Source of the DNA: Betaproteobacteria bacterium
GTDB taxonomy: Bacteria; Pseudomonadota; Gammaproteobacteria; Burkholderiales; SG8-41
Reading direction: 5' to 3'
Length of the DNA: 16,584 nt
Assembly: GCA_025356695.1 (NCBI GenBank)
Contig: JANXSE010000009.1
Span: 1-16,584, forward strand
Part shown: in pieces, positions 14,502-16,584 of the stretch
How positions within the stretch are numbered: position 1 is the stretch's first letter
How the letters are laid out: the number at the start of each line of letters is the position of its first letter
Program-made: the position numbers and the translations under genes
Notes under the pieces: model-generated
Database searches by the model: none
Told to the model about the DNA's origin: nothing
The model's input: the letters and a program-made list of their open reading frames with translations, nothing else

Positions 14502-15294
14502 AATAGCGGCTGTCGTCGTAGTAGGTTTCGCGCGCGTTTTCATCACACCAGCCCGGTACACCGAGCATCGGCACCGCATTGAGTTCGCGCGTCGCCGCAA
14601 AGCGCCCGTCCGCGTTCAACGCACCGGCGAGCCAGTCATCGATGGCGCCCAGTTGTTCTGCCACCGGCCGGCGGAAAAAATCTGCGTCGCAGTCGAAAAT
14701 CACACCGCGCCCGGTGATGCCGGCATAAGGCTGCAGCGCTTTTTCGTAGAGCGCGTGGCCGAAGATAAAAAAATCCATGCCGTCGGCAAGTCGCTCACGC
14801 CGCTGCCAGAACAGTGCCTTCCATTCATGTCCGCGCAGCAACACCGCGAGTTCCGGATCGGCACTCGCCACCACGATGCCACCCTCGTCGAACAGGGTCA
14901 ATGCGTCCTGCTGCGGCCCGCGGTTGGGCTGGCCCTCCGCCTGCTGCGCGAGCAAGGCGTCGTAGTGCCGTCGGTTCAGCGCCGCCTTGGCGCGCGGAAA
15001 CGTCAGCCACACCAGTGCGTTGAACAGATCGTGCCAGTTGTCTGCGCGCATCTGCACTTCGCCGCGCAGAAAAATCCGCGGCTCGTATTTTTCCTTGAAG
15101 CTCGCCTGGCGTTCGGCCTGCGGCACGAAGCGGATGTCGCGCCCGCCGGCATTACGCAATGCGCCCGCGGCAGCCAACTCGTTGAGCGCGTCGCAATCCG
15201 GCCATGCCGCCCCGGACAAATGCTGCACAGCCTCGCGCAGCGGTGCGAAAAACGGCGCGCGCGCGGCGAATGCGGGGTCCCACAAAGCAGTCAT
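14467..15294 (-). CDS. DUF3025 family protein
   Basis: The 275-residue product shows the DUF3025 pattern: WDPAFAARAPFFAPLR at the start, FKEKYEPRIFLRGEV near 65-79, the central WHDLFNALVWLTFPRAKAALNRRH block near 86-107, DEGGIVVAS near 136 and FGHALYEKALQPYAG near 177. The family is found mainly in beta- and gammaproteobacteria and has no established function. No signal peptide or membrane segment is visible. The ATG at 15294 opens the MTALWDP start usual in the family; the ribosome site is weak. The last 35 bases overlap the tail of the diguanylate cyclase gene on the other strand, so the two transcripts must be complementary at their 3' ends. Confidence 0.85.
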   Translation of the reverse strand: MTALWDPAFAARAPFFAPLREAVQHLSGAAWPDCDALNELAAAGALRNAGGRDIRFVPQAERQASFKEKYEPRIFLRGEVQMRADNWHDLFNALVWLTFPRAKAALNRRHYDALLAQQAEGQPNRGPQQDALTLFDEGGIVVASADPELAVLLRGHEWKALFWQRRERLADGMDFFIFGHALYEKALQPYAGITGRGVIFDCDADFFRRPVAEQLGAIDDWLAGALNADGRFAATRELNAVPMLGVPGWCDENARETYYDDSRYFRPLPPARPRR

Positions 15295-15426
15295 CAGGCG
15301 GCCTGCGAAAGAAAATTCCGTGTCGCGATGATACTATTACGGCTGCAATCTATTCGTTGCGCCAGCGCAATGCTCATCGCATCCGGCGCCGGCCGTTGTT
15401 CAACCGCATAACCATCATTCAACAGC

Positions 15427-16527
15427 ATGGAAAAAATTGATTGCGCCGTCATCGGTGCCGGCGTCGTAGGTCTGGCCATCGCCCGCCAACTGGCGCTGGC
15501 CGGCCGTGAAGTCATTATCCTCGAAGCGGAAAACGCGTTTGGCACGCACACCAGCGCGCGCAACTCCGAAGTCATGCACGCCGGCATTTATTACCCGACC
15601 GGCTCGCTGAAAGCGCGTTTCTGCGTTGCCGGCCGCAAAATGCTCTATCAGTATTGCGCCGAACGCGGCGTCAACCACAAGCGCATCGGCAAAGTGATCG
15701 TCGCCTGCGACGAGCAGCAGCTCGACGGCCTGCACAAATACAAGAAGCAGGCCGAACTCAACGGCGTAGACGATCTGCGCCTGCTGAGCCGCGAAGAAGT
15801 CAATCAGCTCGAACCCGAAGTCATCGCCGTCGCCGGCTTTCTATCACCGTCCACCGGCATCATCGACAGTCATGGCCTGATGCTGGCGTATCTGGGTGAC
15901 GCCGAAAACGCCGGCGCCACGCTGGTACTGAATAGCCCGGTGACCGGCGGCCGCATCGGCAAAGACGACATCGTGCTCGAGGTCGGCGGCGCCGAACCGA
16001 TGCAACTGGCCTGCCGCACGGTGGTCAATGCCGCCGGCAACGGCGCACCGGCAGTGGCGCGTTCGATCACCGGCATTCCGGCCGCCACCATTCCGCAAAG
16101 CTATTACGCCATCGGCCATTACTACACGCTGACAGGCAAGGCACCGTTCAACCGCCTCGTTTATCCGGTAGCGCGCCAGGACTGGCTCGGCGTGCACGTC
16201 ACCATCGATCTCGGCGGCCGCTGCAAATTCGGCCCCGATTTCTCATGGCGCGATACACTCGATTACAAATTCGACGAAGCGCGCGAGCCGCTGTTCTACG
16301 AAGCGATCCGCCGCTACTTCCCCGGTCTCAAGGACGGCACACTGCAACCCGGCTACACCGGCATGCGCCCGCGCATCACCGGCAAGGGCCAGGAGGCCGT
16401 CGACTTCGTCATTCACGGGCCCAAGGATCACGGCGTACCGAATCTGGTCAACCTGTTCGGGATTGAATCGCCGGGGCTGACGTCGTCGCTGGCGATTGGT
16501 GAATACGTGGGCGCCCTGCTCGCCTGA
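15427..16527 (+). CDS. FAD-dependent oxidoreductase, L-2-hydroxyglutarate dehydrogenase/LhgO-like
   Basis: The 366-residue product begins with a dinucleotide-binding motif GAGVVGLAIAR (10-20) and the acidic end of the second strand (VIILEAE). It then shows the family stretch THTSARNSEVMHAGIYYP (about 41-58) typical of L-2-hydroxyglutarate oxidases in the DAO superfamily. Further matches are GFLSPSTGIIDSHGLM near 138-153, VNAAGNGAP near 200, and a C-terminal flavin-contact region ending FGIESPGLTSSLAIGEYV. It probably oxidises a 2-hydroxy acid, with electrons passed to quinone or oxygen. L-2-hydroxyglutarate is the best-known substrate, but at this length and branch another hydroxy acid is possible. 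It is divergent from DUF3025, with a 132-base gap holding a weak extended -10 (TGATACTAT, 15329-15337). Confidence 0.88.
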   Translation: MEKIDCAVIGAGVVGLAIARQLALAGREVIILEAENAFGTHTSARNSEVMHAGIYYPTGSLKARFCVAGRKMLYQYCAERGVNHKRIGKVIVACDEQQLDGLHKYKKQAELNGVDDLRLLSREEVNQLEPEVIAVAGFLSPSTGIIDSHGLMLAYLGDAENAGATLVLNSPVTGGRIGKDDIVLEVGGAEPMQLACRTVVNAAGNGAPAVARSITGIPAATIPQSYYAIGHYYTLTGKAPFNRLVYPVARQDWLGVHVTIDLGGRCKFGPDFSWRDTLDYKFDEAREPLFYEAIRRYFPGLKDGTLQPGYTGMRPRITGKGQEAVDFVIHGPKDHGVPNLVNLFGIESPGLTSSLAIGEYVGALLA

Positions 16528-16584
16528 ATCCGTACAGCGCAACGCAGATCGATGGTCTGCCAACGCCCGCGAACAGCTAGTTGA

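Overview
This high-GC window carries fourteen protein-coding genes on both strands and no recognisable RNA gene, insertion sequence, CRISPR array or phage gene. The content points to a betaproteobacterium, probably Burkholderiales-like. The pointers are two orphan Bug/TctC-type periplasmic binding proteins (a family strongly expanded in that order), a DUF3025 protein, a GctAB/IpdAB-type CoA-transferase pair and an L2HGDH/LhgO-family oxidoreductase. This assignment is inference from gene content; no taxonomic marker is present.

Layout. 1-1406 (+): CoA-transferase-like subunits A and B. The window begins inside A, and A is broken by an in-frame TGA at 148-150. 3870-1413 (-): a Bug binding protein, an SDR-fold protein lacking most of its catalytic residues, and a secreted NIPSNAP-domain protein. 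3968-5600 (+): a thiol dioxygenase (3-mercaptopropionate/cysteine type) and a PIG3-type quinone oxidoreductase, probably one operon. 6612-5650 (-): an HD-domain hydrolase resembling cyclic-nucleotide phosphodiesterases. 6825-10451 (+): a 1208-residue protein made of a small N-terminal domain, about 700 residues of Ala/Glu/Arg/Lys helix, one transmembrane helix and an AsmA-like periplasmic domain. 13228-10476 (-): a ThDP-dependent decarboxylase/synthase-like enzyme followed 17 bases later by a second Bug protein. 13410-14501 (+): a six-TM diguanylate cyclase with intact GGDEF motif and I-site. 15294-14467 (-): DUF3025, overlapping the cyclase gene tail to tail. 15427-16527 (+): LhgO-like FAD oxidoreductase. 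The last 57 bases show nothing recognisable.

How the genes fit together. The left third reads as catabolism of an organic acid or acyl-CoA: uptake binding protein, SDR, NIPSNAP protein and CoA-transferase/hydrolase-like subunits. The ThDP enzyme with its Bug protein looks like a second small uptake-plus-decarboxylation unit. The dioxygenase/quinone oxidoreductase pair suggests thiol catabolism. The right part holds envelope and signalling functions. No stretch longer than about 215 bases lacks a gene. The largest gaps (2720-2901, 6613-6824, 13229-13409) hold promoters, ribosome binding sites or a hairpin, as listed.

The points most worth following are the helix-tethered AsmA-like protein, the in-frame TGA with a SECIS-like hairpin behind it, and the SDR that keeps only the lysine of its catalytic tetrad. 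Six of the fourteen genes appear to start at GTG or TTG; five of these have a good Shine-Dalgarno sequence or purine tract and the sixth (the second Bug gene) only a short AAGG.
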